A stretch of 64,000 nucleotides of DNA from Hymenobacter jeongseonensis. Lineage in GTDB: Bacteria; Bacteroidota; Bacteroidia; Cytophagales; Hymenobacteraceae. The notes under the pieces are model-generated. The model did not search any database and was not told the origin of the DNA. It worked only from the letters and a program-made list of their open reading frames with translations. Both the position numbers and the translations under genes were made by a program. Position 1 is the first letter of the stretch. Each line of letters opens with the position of its first letter. The DNA is taken from the NCBI RefSeq assembly GCF_015694725.1, contig NZ_JADQDQ010000012.1:44700-108699 (forward strand). The letters are read 5' to 3'. Of the stretch, positions 7,025-16,378 are shown one piece after another.

Positions 7025-9379
7025 ATGAAGAAATTTACCCTGCTTGCTTTGCTGGCGCTTGCTACTTCGTGGCAGGCCGTGCAGGCCCAAACTCCCATTA
7101 CCATTGCGGCGGCCCGAGCCCAGGCCCCAGCCGCTAACAACGTGGCCGGCCCCGTCGTCACCGTCACCGGCATCGTCACCAACGGCCGCGAGCTGGGCTC
7201 GTCCGTCAGCATCATTCGCTACATTCAGGACGGCACCGCCGGCATTGGCGTGTATACCTCCGGCGGCACGAGCGGCCCTTTGGTTAGCGCCCTGGTACCC
7301 GGCGATAGCATCATCGTGACGGGCGGACTGAAAATGTTCCGCGGGTTGCTGGAAATTGACCCCGTTACGTCCGTAACGGTAGTAGCCGGCAACCGGCCCC
7401 TCCCCGAGCCGGTAGTCTTCACCAGCGCCAACTTCACGGCTGCCTACGCCGAGCAGTACGAAGGCCAGCTGGTGCGCCTCAACGGCCTGACCTCGGTGAA
7501 CACCACCAGCGGCGGCTCGGTCACGTCGTTTTCGGCCAACACCGTGTACCGCCTCAACAACAGCGCGGCGCTCGCCACCTACGTGCCCACCAATTCCAAC
7601 GGCGCCGACGGCCTCATTGGCAAGCCCAGCCCCACCGGCACGTTCGATGCCGTGGGCATCATGAGCCAGTACACGTCCTCGGCTACGGGCACCACGGGCG
7701 GCTACCAGCTGCTGAATCGTAAGTACGCCGACTTTATCCAGGGCAACACGCCCAACCTGACCAGCAGCCCCGTGCCAAGCAACATCAGCACCACCGGCTT
7801 CACGGTTAGCTTTGCTACGCAGAACGCCGGCGACACGCAGGTGCGGTATTCGACCTCGCCAGCGCTACCCGCGGCCAGCACCACCACCCTCTCCGATGCG
7901 GCCGCAGGCACGACGCACAGCCTAGCGCTCACGGGCCTCCAGCCGGCTACCGTGTACTACGTGCAGGCCATTTCGGTGAACGCCACGGGTCGTTCCGAGT
8001 CGCGCGTGACGCCCATGATTACGGCCTCGCTCTCGTCGGGTACGATGAAGACCTACTTCACCGGCACGGTGGACAACACCCTGGCCCTGCCCAACAACAA
8101 CGCCACGTACTGCCGCAATGGCAGCATTGCCGATACGCTGGCCAAATACATTGGCCGCGCGCAGCAAACGCTGGACGTGACCATTTACAACTGGAACAAC
8201 AACGTGATTCTAAACGCCGTGAACGCCGCCTACGACCGCGGCGTGCGGGTGCGGGTCATCTACGAAGACGACAATTCCAACTTTAGCATTGCCAACCTCA
8301 AGGCCGGTATTCCGCGCGTGTTCCGCCCCGCGGGCGGCGCCCTGAACACCACCAGCATCATGCACAACAAGTTTGTGGTGATTGATGCCAGCAGCATCGA
8401 CCCCAACGTGCCCACGGTGTGGACCGGCTCGACCAACTGGACCCCGGCCCAGCTCAGCTCCGACCGCAACAACTCCATCGCGGTGCAGGACCAAAGCCTG
8501 GCCCGCGTGTACACCATGGAGTTTGAAGAAATGTGGGGCAGCGCGACGGCAGCGCCGGGCCTGAGCCTGTTTGGCTCGCGCAAAACCGACAACACCCCGC
8601 ACTACCTCGTCATTGGCGGCAAGGCCGTCGAGTCGTGGTTCTCGCCCACCGACAACGTGAACTCGCGCCTGATTGAGACGATAAAGACGGCCGATTTTGA
8701 CCTGCACGTACTCTCGATGCTCGTGACCCGCAGCGACGTGGGCCGCGCCCTGGCCGAGCAGGTGACCCTGCGCAACATCGCGCCCTGCTCCGATGGCCTG
8801 ACCAACGACACCAGCGGCGTGGCCGGCTTCGTGTTCCGCACCATCCGGGCGGGCATGGGCAGCCGCTACCTGCTCGATAAGCTCTCGGGCATCATGCACC
8901 ACAAAACACTGATTGTGGACGCCGGTGCTCCGCAGTCGGACCCCACCGTCTTCGTGGGCTCGCACAACTGGACGGCTTCGGCCGACACCGAGAACGACGA
9001 AAACACCCTGGTTATCCACGACAACCTCATCACAAACCAGTATTACCAGGAATACGCCGCCCGCATCGCCGACCAGAATCAGGGCGTTACGGCTTGCCGC
9101 CTGCTGCTGGCTACCCGCACCGGCACGGTGCAGTCCAGCACCATGCAAGTGTACCCCAACCCCACGCGCGGCAGCTTCCAGCTGCACTTGGCACGCACCA
9201 CGGCCCGCACCGCCACCATCGTGCTGCGCGACGCCACCGGCCGCGTCGTGTTGGAGCGCACCCAGCCCTACAACGGCACCGACCTGACTGTAGACGCCAC
9301 GGCGCTGAAATCGGGTCTGTACCTAGTGCAGGTAACCACGCCCGAAGCCACGCAGGTTAGCCGCGTGGTAGTGGAGTAG
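7025..9379 (+). CDS. Secreted phospholipase D-family nuclease/phosphodiesterase with T9SS sorting domain
   Basis: 784 residues: signal peptide (MKKFTLLALLALATSWQAVQAQ), OB-fold region (about 25-235), FN3-like domain (about 250-340), two PLD catalytic half-domains, and a C-terminal type IX sorting domain (VYPNPTRGSF onward). The first half-site is H447-N-K449 with D454 and GSTNW; the second is H625-H-K627 with GSHNW. Both HKD motifs are complete, so an active two-half-site enzyme is expected. OB-fold plus PLD suggests a nucleic-acid phosphodiesterase, though a phospholipid substrate is possible. It is predicted to be exported by Sec, moved across the outer membrane by type IX secretion and anchored or released. 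Start chosen at MKKFTLL; the in-frame ATG at 6971 lacks a signal peptide. A strong terminator follows. Confidence 0.9.
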   Translation: MKKFTLLALLALATSWQAVQAQTPITIAAARAQAPAANNVAGPVVTVTGIVTNGRELGSSVSIIRYIQDGTAGIGVYTSGGTSGPLVSALVPGDSIIVTGGLKMFRGLLEIDPVTSVTVVAGNRPLPEPVVFTSANFTAAYAEQYEGQLVRLNGLTSVNTTSGGSVTSFSANTVYRLNNSAALATYVPTNSNGADGLIGKPSPTGTFDAVGIMSQYTSSATGTTGGYQLLNRKYADFIQGNTPNLTSSPVPSNISTTGFTVSFATQNAGDTQVRYSTSPALPAASTTTLSDAAAGTTHSLALTGLQPATVYYVQAISVNATGRSESRVTPMITASLSSGTMKTYFTGTVDNTLALPNNNATYCRNGSIADTLAKYIGRAQQTLDVTIYNWNNNVILNAVNAAYDRGVRVRVIYEDDNSNFSIANLKAGIPRVFRPAGGALNTTSIMHNKFVVIDASSIDPNVPTVWTGSTNWTPAQLSSDRNNSIAVQDQSLARVYTMEFEEMWGSATAAPGLSLFGSRKTDNTPHYLVIGGKAVESWFSPTDNVNSRLIETIKTADFDLHVLSMLVTRSDVGRALAEQVTLRNIAPCSDGLTNDTSGVAGFVFRTIRAGMGSRYLLDKLSGIMHHKTLIVDAGAPQSDPTVFVGSHNWTASADTENDENTLVIHDNLITNQYYQEYAARIADQNQGVTACRLLLATRTGTVQSSTMQVYPNPTRGSFQLHLARTTARTATIVLRDATGRVVLERTQPYNGTDLTVDATALKSGLYLVQVTTPEATQVSRVVVE

Positions 9380-9403
9380 CTCTTGCTCTAAATTCCTAAA
9401 AAA

Positions 9404-9434
9404 GGCGGCTCCTGCATCAGGAGCCGCCTTTTTT
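9404..9434 (+). terminator. Rho-independent terminator
   Basis: Perfect 11-bp stem (GGCGGCTCCTG at 9404-9414 with CAGGAGCCGCC at 9418-9428), a 3-base loop and a T-run, 25 bases after the PLD gene stop. Confidence 0.92.
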
Positions 9435-9488
9435 ATTTAACCATGAGGTTTGACAGAATTGGGGTTCGCTGCTGCTATTTTAGTACAT

Positions 9489-9566
9489 CGTCATGCTGGG
9501 CTCGACTCTTTGAACAATAGGTTTAGTGACGGCACGTGAGATGCTTCTGAACCGCTCAGCATGACG
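9489..9566. repeat. Degenerate inverted repeat, family A (CGTCATGCTGAGC...)
   Basis: CGTCATGCTG at 9489-9498 faces CAGCATGACG at 9557-9566. The right half also keeps GTGAGATGCTTC and CCGCTCAGCATGACG of the intact copy at 17178-17280; the left half is more decayed. Non-coding. Confidence 0.7.
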
Positions 9567-9607
9567 TATCAATTGGGCTTGTTGCATCAGGAATCCGCCC
9601 CAACCAG

Positions 9608-10045
9608 CTAGTCTCTAAATTGTTCGGACTTGCTGCTGTGCAGGCTGTCCCGGGTATTTTTCTGCACGGCGATGGCGGCAAAGAGCGTCAGCACAAACGA
9701 CATGGCATAGAAGCCTTTTTCGCTCAGTGTGAGGGTGGCGTTCCACAGGCCCACCGAAAGCAGGGCCACCGTGAGGAGCACCGAAACCCAGCTGATGCCA
9801 TAGTACAGATTGGTAACGGGGATGCCTTCGAGGCGGTCACGCACGCTTTTTTGCACCGAGATGGCAGCGAACAGGCCATACATCAATACGGTGAAATAGT
9901 AGCCTTTCTCATTTATGGCCATCTCGGCGTTCCAGAGGCCAATGTTGAAGGCGGCAAAGCCGGTGAGCAAGGCGGCCCAGGAAGCACCGATAAAGGCGGC
10001 GGAAGTTTGTTGGGCGACGGGCTGGCTGGTGGTTTGCGGGTTCAT
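9608..10045 (-). CDS. YiaA/YiaB-family inner-membrane protein
   Basis: 145 residues carrying two YiaAB modules in tandem, each a pair of membrane helices: ASWAALLTGFAAFNIGLWNA...GYYFTVLMYGLFAAISVQK, then SWVSVLLTVALLSVGLWNA...GFYAMSFVLTLFAAIAVQK. The repeated phrases IGLWNA/VGLWNA and AAISVQKSVRD/AAIAVQKNTRD show the internal duplication. The family is widespread and its function is unknown. Single gene on the minus strand with its own intergenic regions. Start chosen at MNPQTTSQ, just before the first helix. Confidence 0.88.
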   Translation of the reverse strand: MNPQTTSQPVAQQTSAAFIGASWAALLTGFAAFNIGLWNAEMAINEKGYYFTVLMYGLFAAISVQKSVRDRLEGIPVTNLYYGISWVSVLLTVALLSVGLWNATLTLSEKGFYAMSFVLTLFAAIAVQKNTRDSLHSSKSEQFRD

Positions 10046-10213
10046 GACAAGAAAAGAGTGGGGTGTAGTTCAGCGTTTGAATGGCAGCGACATGCTGCCT
10101 TTGTTGGTGTGGAACAAACGTACCACTCTCCTACCCGCTTCCCTTATATACAATTTATAATTGTCTGACTTTTCAAATCAATAGGCAAATCGATTTTGAG
10201 CACGGAAAATCCT

Positions 10214-10250
10214 AAAAAAACAAACCCAGGCCTTATTCAGACCTGGGTTT
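10214..10250 (-). terminator. Terminator of mutS2
   Basis: On the minus strand a 9-bp stem (AAACCCAGG at 10222-10230 with CCTGGGTTT at 10242-10250) is followed by a T-run (10214-10220 on plus reads AAAAAAAC). It lies 49 bases past the mutS2 stop. Confidence 0.85.
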
Positions 10251-10298
10251 CCTAAGAATCAAAGGATAATTGGGGCGACTTTAGCCAACGCTAATTTC

Positions 10299-12743
10299 CT
10301 ACTTCAGCACCGCAATGGTCACCCCATCGCCGCCCCTATCGGCGTGTTCGTCGGCCACGCTGGCCACGGCGCGCTGCGAGCGCAGGTAGTCGCGCACTAC
10401 TTGGCGCAGCACGCCGTTGCCGCGGCCGTGCAGGAACTTCACTTCGGGCATGCCCAGCATCACGGCGTCGTCTACGAAGCTCATGGTTTTGGTAAGGGCG
10501 TCTTCGGCGCGCTCGCCGCGCAGGTCCAGCGTGGGGCTGAAACCGGCCATGCGGTCGGTGATGTTTACGCCGTTGCCGCCGCCCGAGCCTCCGCCGCTGA
10601 GACGGCCGGCTTTGGACTTGGCGGCCTGCTCCCGCTCGCGGATTTCGGCCCGTCCGAGCTTTTCCAATTGGCTGAGCTTGGTCAAGGTTTTCATGCCGCC
10701 GAACATGACTTCTGCGGTGTTGCCCTTCACGCTCACCACCTCGCCGTGGCCGTCCTGGCCGAACAGCGCCACTTTGTCGCCGGGCTGAAGGCTGCCGGTT
10801 TCGGCGCGTTCGCGGGTGGCCTTGGGCTTAGGCGGCTCAATCTGAAGCTCTTTTTTTACAAACGTGTCTAGTTTCTCGCGTGCTGCCTTGTTGATTTCCT
10901 TGTCGGCCTGGCCGCGGCGGATTTCGCCAATGGTAGCTTCTATTTGCTGGTTGGTGTTCACCAACAGTGCCTTAGCTTGCTGCTTGGCGGTGCGCAGGGT
11001 TTCGAGCTTGGTGTCTTCGAGGTGCTGCTTGAGGTCGGTGTATTCCTGAGCGGCGCGCTTGAGGCGCTTTTCGGCCTTGGCGGCTTCGGCGGTGCGTTGT
11101 TCGAGCTCGGTTTTCTCTTTTTCGAGACCTTCAAGCAGGCGGTCGTAGCGGATTTTGTCCTTGCCTACCAGTTGGGTGGCGCGCTCCACGACCTCCTTTG
11201 GCAAGCCGATTTTACGGGCAATTTCGATGGCAAATGACGAGCCCGGCTTGCCCACTTCCAGGCGGTAGAGCGGCTGTAGCTTGTCTGGGTCGTAGCGCAT
11301 GGCGCCGTTCACGAGGTGGGGCGTGCGCTCGGCGAAGTTTTTCAGGTTGGTGTAGTGCGTGGTGATGACGCCGAACACGCGGGCCTTGTTGAGTTGGTCG
11401 AGCACGGCCTCGGCGATGGCGCCGCCCAGGCTGGGCTCGGTGCCGGTACCGAATTCGTCAATCAGCACTAGGCTTTTCTTGCCGGCCAGCAGCAGGAATT
11501 GCTTCATGGCCAGCAGGTGCGAAGAGTAAGTACTCAGGTCGTTTTCCAGGCTCTGCTCGTCGCCGATGTCCAGGAAAATGTCCTCGAACACGCCGGCTTC
11601 GGAATTGTCGGCGCAGGGAATAAGCAGGCCCATTTGCAGCATAAACTGCACCAGGCCCACCGTTTTCAGACTCACGGATTTGCCGCCCGCGTTGGGGCCC
11701 GAAATCACCAAAATGCGCTGCTCGTGGTTCAGCTCCAGGTCCAGCGGCACCACTTCGCGGGGGTCGCCGTTCTCGCGCTTGTGCTGAGCAAAAGCCAGCT
11801 GGAGCAGCGGGTGGCGAACGCCGTGCCACTTCAGCAGCGGCTTGTTGTGCATCACCGGCAGTTGGCAATCGAGCGAAACGGCCAAGCGCGCTTTAGCCCG
11901 AATAAAGTCAATCAGCCCCAAATAAGAGTAGGCGCGGCGCAAGTCCGGCAGGTGCGGGCGCAGCTGGTCGGTCAGGGCCGTGAGGATGCGAATCAGCTCG
12001 CGGTGATAGGCATTGTCGAGGTCCTTGATGTCGTTGTTCAACTCAAAAACCGCTTCGGGCTCGATAAAAACCGTTTGGCCCGAGGCCGATTCGTCGTGAA
12101 TCAGGCCCTTCACTTTGCGCTTGTGCTCGGCAATGACGGGCAGCACCAAACGGCCACCGCGGATGGTGGGCTCGGCGTCGCCGGGAATCCAGCCCTCGTT
12201 TTTGGCGTGGCGCAGAATGCCGGCAATCTGCTTGCGCAACTGGCCCTGCCGCGCAATGAGCTCCTGCCGAATCTGGCGCAGCAGCGGGCTCGCATCGTCA
12301 CGCACGGCGCCCTCGTCGTCCACCACCTTGTCCATGGCGGCCAGCAAATTACGGTCGACCTGCACGCCAATGCCCAGCAGGCGCAGCGTAGGGTACAGGC
12401 CGGGGTCGGCGTCGGAGAAAAAGGCGAGGGCCTGGCGGATGGTGCGCAGGCTCATCTTCACCTCAAAAAACGCGGCCACGTCGAGGTAAGCGCCCGGCAG
12501 GGCCGCGCGCTTGAGGTGCACCTTGGGGTCGTAGTAGTGCGAGGCCGGGAAGTCGGCGCCCGACCGCAGCAAGTAGGTGAATTCGTCGGCCTGTTGCAGC
12601 AGTTTCAGCAGGGGCTCGTGCTTGGTTTGGAACTCCATGCGGGCCACGTAGTGCCGGCCCAGCGGGGAGAGACAATTGGCCTCGAGCTGCTCGCGCAGGG
12701 TGGTGAAGCCGATTTTTTGTTCGAAGTGTTGGGGTAAAAGCAA
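10299..12743 (-). CDS. mutS2: MutS2 endonuclease/ATPase with Smr domain
   Basis: MutS homologue that lacks the mismatch-binding domains; it acts on recombination intermediates and, in some bacteria, on collided ribosomes. Residue numbers assume the TTG start at 12741-12743 (MLLPQHFEQKIGFTTLREQL), which matches the family N-terminus and gives 814 residues; the frame is open to an ATG at 12842 but the extra 33 residues look non-coding. Walker A GPNAGGKS is at 349-356, the Walker B/signature LIDEFGTGTEP follows, a long charged coiled coil spans about 505-640, and the C-terminal Smr nuclease domain has LDLRGER and LHGRGNGVLR. A glycine-rich linker (SGGGSGGGNG) precedes Smr. Confidence 0.95.
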   Translation of the reverse strand: MLLPQHFEQKIGFTTLREQLEANCLSPLGRHYVARMEFQTKHEPLLKLLQQADEFTYLLRSGADFPASHYYDPKVHLKRAALPGAYLDVAAFFEVKMSLRTIRQALAFFSDADPGLYPTLRLLGIGVQVDRNLLAAMDKVVDDEGAVRDDASPLLRQIRQELIARQGQLRKQIAGILRHAKNEGWIPGDAEPTIRGGRLVLPVIAEHKRKVKGLIHDESASGQTVFIEPEAVFELNNDIKDLDNAYHRELIRILTALTDQLRPHLPDLRRAYSYLGLIDFIRAKARLAVSLDCQLPVMHNKPLLKWHGVRHPLLQLAFAQHKRENGDPREVVPLDLELNHEQRILVISGPNAGGKSVSLKTVGLVQFMLQMGLLIPCADNSEAGVFEDIFLDIGDEQSLENDLSTYSSHLLAMKQFLLLAGKKSLVLIDEFGTGTEPSLGGAIAEAVLDQLNKARVFGVITTHYTNLKNFAERTPHLVNGAMRYDPDKLQPLYRLEVGKPGSSFAIEIARKIGLPKEVVERATQLVGKDKIRYDRLLEGLEKEKTELEQRTAEAAKAEKRLKRAAQEYTDLKQHLEDTKLETLRTAKQQAKALLVNTNQQIEATIGEIRRGQADKEINKAAREKLDTFVKKELQIEPPKPKATRERAETGSLQPGDKVALFGQDGHGEVVSVKGNTAEVMFGGMKTLTKLSQLEKLGRAEIREREQAAKSKAGRLSGGGSGGGNGVNITDRMAGFSPTLDLRGERAEDALTKTMSFVDDAVMLGMPEVKFLHGRGNGVLRQVVRDYLRSQRAVASVADEHADRGGDGVTIAVLK

Positions 12744-13090
12744 GAAAGTAGTCTTTCGGTATTCGAGGATGGGGTACGAAGGTAAACACTGCGTGCGGCG
12801 GGAATGATTCGCAAAAACATTACGAAATATTTCTCCCCTCATGCGCCTCGCTGGCGCGCTGGCAAGTAATTATTGACAGGCCCGACGATTGACACTCCCG
12901 CCCGCGCCAGTATTGACTGCAACAGCTTAAACAGCGGTCCCAGCTCGCCACGCGCTTTCGCCAATCAGGTTCTCTCGCCCACGGCTATTTCAAAAAAATC
13001 ACCGCTTTAGTTCTGACAAATAAATAGAGTTTTTGTCTAGGTGCCCTCTTAGCTTTGACGCTAATTGTATTGTCACACCTTAATTTTTAT
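12744..13090. other. Intergenic region between mutS2 and the lipoprotein operon
   Basis: Divergent spacer of about 350 bases. A TAGCTTTG box at 13050-13057 lies 33 bases before the lipoprotein ATG and could be its -7 element; the nearest upstream TTG (13033-13035) is too close for a standard promoter. No gene or RNA is recognised. Confidence 0.4.
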
Positions 13091-14098
13091 ATGAAGAAAT
13101 TCTACCCGTTGGCTTTGCTTGGCCTGGCTCTGGGAGTCAGTGCGTGCAAGGAAGACGTCTACGTTCTCGATTCGTATTCAACGATGCGCTACGACGTGCT
13201 AGCGCTGCCCACCGCGGCCGATACGCTGCGGCTAAACTCCGTTGACTTTTTGTCGGCGCGCGAGGGGTTTGTGGGCGGCGCAAGTGGCTCGCTCTTCGCC
13301 ACCACCGACGCTGGCTTGACCTGGACGCGCCGCTCGCAGCCCACCCTGGGCAACATCAACAAGCTGCTCTTCACCTCGCCCACCGCCGGTTGGGCGGGCA
13401 CTAGCAGTGGCCTGTACCGCACCACTAACGGCGGCCAGAGCTGGCAGCGCCAAGTCATTCTAGACGCCTATGGCTCCGGAGCCGGCGAAGTAACGGACAT
13501 ACAGTTTGTGACAGCCCAAACCGGGTACGCGGTGGGGGCGGGCGCTACCATTCACAAAACCACCAACGGCGGCACCACCTGGACCAACGTGCAGCGCCGC
13601 CTCGACAAGCGCTACACGTTCCGGGCCGTGTCGTTCACGTCGGCGGATTCGGGCACTGTGATGGGCGACGAGCAGTCGCGGTGGCTGACCGCCAATGGCG
13701 GACAAACCTGGTATGCATTCGACTACTATGGCAACCCCCAGGACAACACCACCCACGACGTTCTGCGCCTAAATCTCAAAACCTATATACTGGCCACCCC
13801 TCATGGCTTCGAGGCGCACGACGCCAACCAAAATTATGCGCCCGACGATGGCTATGGCCACCCCGTGTTTGGGCTTGCCACTACGGGCCGGGGCGGACCC
13901 GTGGTAGGGGTTGGGCGCCGCACCGTGGTCCGGCGCCACGAGGACTACTCAACGGCTGAACACACCCCTTGGGTGTACGTGCACGCCCCCGACGGCACGT
14001 CCATTGACGCGACTTTTTACGCCGCTGATTTTGCCAACGCCAATACTTTTTATGCCGTCGGCCACCGCGGCCTCATCTACCGCTTTCACTACCAGTAA
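13091..14098 (+). CDS. Lipoprotein with YCF48/BNR-like beta-propeller repeats
   Basis: 335 residues. A short lipoprotein signal peptide ends in the lipobox VSAC (Cys near residue 19). The body repeats the sorting-receptor-like pattern xTTDxGxTWxR: FATTDAGLTWTRR, YRTTNGGQSWQRQ, HKTTNGGTTWTN and LTANGGQTWYA, each preceded by GFVGG/GWAGT/GYAVG-like strands. This is the YCF48/photosystem assembly-like propeller. In Bacteroidota such proteins are usually exported and of unknown function. Start chosen at MKKFYPLAL because it gives a proper signal peptide. The next gene begins 3 bases after the stop, so the two are co-transcribed. Confidence 0.8.
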   Translation: MKKFYPLALLGLALGVSACKEDVYVLDSYSTMRYDVLALPTAADTLRLNSVDFLSAREGFVGGASGSLFATTDAGLTWTRRSQPTLGNINKLLFTSPTAGWAGTSSGLYRTTNGGQSWQRQVILDAYGSGAGEVTDIQFVTAQTGYAVGAGATIHKTTNGGTTWTNVQRRLDKRYTFRAVSFTSADSGTVMGDEQSRWLTANGGQTWYAFDYYGNPQDNTTHDVLRLNLKTYILATPHGFEAHDANQNYAPDDGYGHPVFGLATTGRGGPVVGVGRRTVVRRHEDYSTAEHTPWVYVHAPDGTSIDATFYAADFANANTFYAVGHRGLIYRFHYQ

Positions 14099-14101
14099 CC
14101 A

Positions 14102-14740
14102 ATGAAAACGTATTTCCCTCTGCTGGCCCTGGTGGCGGGCGGTGCCTTGGCGTGCCCCGTGCAGGCACAGGTAAGCAAGTTTCACGGCAGTTGGGGGGCC
14201 GGCGTGGTGTCCCTTCGGTCCCGGGGGCCTATGCAAGCCAACCCCAACAATTACGCGGGCATTACGCCCGGCTATGTGCTGAAGTCAACCCACGCAAACC
14301 TGGTTCTGCTAAACGGTAACCTGGGCTTCGACGCTCCGCTACTGCAAATGAGCGGGGGCGAACAATCATTTGGCCTCTCGCTGAATGCCACGGCGGGGCT
14401 ACTGGGCACCACCCGCCAGGATATAGACGGCTTCAACCGCTCGTTCATTCTAGATTTTCCGGAATACGTCACCTACCGCTACGGAGCCAAAGCCAGCAAG
14501 CATTCCCAAAAAACCTTTGGGGTGGGCGTCGGCCTGGGCTACCGGTTCTGCAAGTTTTTCTTGCCCTTCAACTCGCCTAGCGCCATGCTGGAAGGCGTGT
14601 ACGCCGCCGACTCCGACTGGTTTCTGCGCCTCACCGGCGACCTTCGGCCCACGCGCTTCTACAACTACTACTCCAGCGAAGGCCCGGTCGAAGTTCTACG
14701 CATTCGCGAGTTCAATATGACCCTTGGCAAATCTTTTTAG
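14102..14740 (+). CDS. Exported protein, possible outer-membrane beta-barrel
   Basis: 212 residues, not assigned to a named family. Signal peptide MKTYFPLLALVAGGALACPVQAQ. The remainder has alternating polar/non-polar strands and ends in LRIREFNMTLGKSF, with a terminal phenylalanine as is usual for outer-membrane barrels. GVGVGLGYRFCKFFLPFN resembles a barrel strand and loop. It starts 3 bases after the lipoprotein gene, suggesting that the two proteins work together at the envelope. A soluble periplasmic protein is the alternative. Confidence 0.6.
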   Translation: MKTYFPLLALVAGGALACPVQAQVSKFHGSWGAGVVSLRSRGPMQANPNNYAGITPGYVLKSTHANLVLLNGNLGFDAPLLQMSGGEQSFGLSLNATAGLLGTTRQDIDGFNRSFILDFPEYVTYRYGAKASKHSQKTFGVGVGLGYRFCKFFLPFNSPSAMLEGVYAADSDWFLRLTGDLRPTRFYNYYSSEGPVEVLRIREFNMTLGKSF

Positions 14741-14786
14741 GCAAATCCAGTCGCCTTCATCCCCTCTTTTTCCTTCTACTATTTCC

Positions 14787-16334
14787 ATGACGCCCCCGTA
14801 CCATTTGCTGATAGCGCCCCTCCTGCTGGCCCTCTCTACCGCACCCGCAATTGCCCAAACCCGGCTAGCCGCTACCATTGCGCTGCATAAAAAGGAAATA
14901 CCCGGCGCGGTTCTCCAGCGGCAAGACGGCAGCATTGCCTTGTTTCTAGCCAAACCCGATGAAAGCGCGGTGCGGCTGCTGCTGCTGCAACCCGATGGCA
15001 AAATAAAATGGGAGCGGTCCATTAGCAAGCTGCAGGGCCTGCAGGTAGCGGCCGACCCCCAACAGCCCCCGACCTTGCTCAACCGTACGTTGATAGAGCG
15101 GCTTTATCCCACGCTGGAGCCGCTGGAGGTGTTTGCCCACGGCAACACCCTCTACGCAGCCGAAGTGGTGGACAAGGACCTGGACCGCCTCGACAAAAGA
15201 GACGACATCCACCACCACGACATCCTGCTGCAGCGGCTGGACTCGATTGGCACTGTGCAGCGCTTTGTGTTGCCCTACGCCGATATTCCGAAGCACGTCA
15301 GCGTCAGCAGCATGGGCAGCTACGTGGAGAGCGGCGTTTTTTACCAAATAAGCCGGGAGCAGAGCAACCGCCAGGAAACAGAGGAATATTTTCTGAATTC
15401 GTTTGACCTGAGCAGCCAGGCCCGTCAGCATGTTCCCCTTAACCTGACGAAGCTCAACAACAGCCAATGGGCGCCGAATTTCAAGGAAACCTGGACGCTG
15501 CTCACGCATCACAAAGGCGTCACGTACCTGTACCGCCGCTACAAATCCAATGCGGGCTCCACGCCCGAGCCCATTATGCAGCAGCAATACGAGTTACTCG
15601 GCTTCAACAACCAAGGGCAGTTGGTAGCCACAATGCACCCGGGGCTCGGCCTGGGAGATTACCGCATTATGGGAAAGGCCCTACAGAAGGCTTCTTTTTA
15701 TTTGGACCCAACCACCGAAAGCGTACTAGTGAGCGGGGCTTACCAGCAGACCACCAAAAACCGGCTGCTGCAGAGCCCCGCTACCGCCGGATTTTTTCTT
15801 GACCGCTACGGCTTGAACGGCCAGCGGCTCGTGCGCCAACAGGTGGCCTACGCCGATATTCTGCCGGCCAAGCAAAAAGCACTCCTCCAACAACTGGCCG
15901 AGAGCGAGGGTGTGATGGTATTCCGCGACCCGGCTACCCAAAAGCTGGTGGTGGATGTGGCCATCAAAAACGGTTATGCGGCCCTGTACTTCGATGAGAA
16001 GCTGCAATTTGACAAGTCAGTGGTGAACACCGAAAAAGAGCGGCGGAAAAGCCTCATGGCCAGTGAATACGTTTACCAACTGTCCCATACTGTTAAGAAT
16101 TATTCGTACAATTCTCGCTACATCACCATTCCGGTCATGGGCGAGATTCTACCGGTTTATTATTTTCAAACCAGCGCGCCACTCCACCAGCAGGCCTATG
16201 CGCTGGTACTTAAAGCCAAAGACAAGCAGCCGTACCGACGTTACATCAGTGCATCGGCTGGCGGCACTACGCGCACGGTATTGGAAATCAGTGAGCAGCA
16301 AGGTGGAGTCGTCCGAATTTATACTATTCAGTAG
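14787..16334 (+). CDS. Exported protein of unknown function
   Basis: 515 residues with a signal peptide (LLIAPLLLALSTAPAIAQ). No catalytic motif is recognised. Phrases such as VRLLLLQPDGKIKWERSISK and LGFNNQGQLVATM suggest repeated beta-strands of a propeller-like or PQQ-like fold, but this is inference. Start chosen at MTPPYHLL (14787) because the signal peptide begins there; the in-frame ATG at 14724 would overlap the previous gene. It lies 46 bases after the barrel-like gene and is probably the last member of the same three-gene operon. Confidence 0.65.
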   Translation: MTPPYHLLIAPLLLALSTAPAIAQTRLAATIALHKKEIPGAVLQRQDGSIALFLAKPDESAVRLLLLQPDGKIKWERSISKLQGLQVAADPQQPPTLLNRTLIERLYPTLEPLEVFAHGNTLYAAEVVDKDLDRLDKRDDIHHHDILLQRLDSIGTVQRFVLPYADIPKHVSVSSMGSYVESGVFYQISREQSNRQETEEYFLNSFDLSSQARQHVPLNLTKLNNSQWAPNFKETWTLLTHHKGVTYLYRRYKSNAGSTPEPIMQQQYELLGFNNQGQLVATMHPGLGLGDYRIMGKALQKASFYLDPTTESVLVSGAYQQTTKNRLLQSPATAGFFLDRYGLNGQRLVRQQVAYADILPAKQKALLQQLAESEGVMVFRDPATQKLVVDVAIKNGYAALYFDEKLQFDKSVVNTEKERRKSLMASEYVYQLSHTVKNYSYNSRYITIPVMGEILPVYYFQTSAPLHQQAYALVLKAKDKQPYRRYISASAGGTTRTVLEISEQQGGVVRIYTIQ

Positions 16335-16378
16335 CTTTCCCCCACCGCGGGCGAAGCCGCCCTTAGCTGGCGCTTCGT

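Noticed and set aside
8210..9187. 325-codon frame opposite the PLD gene
   Set aside because: Antisense shadow; the PLD motifs are on the plus strand.
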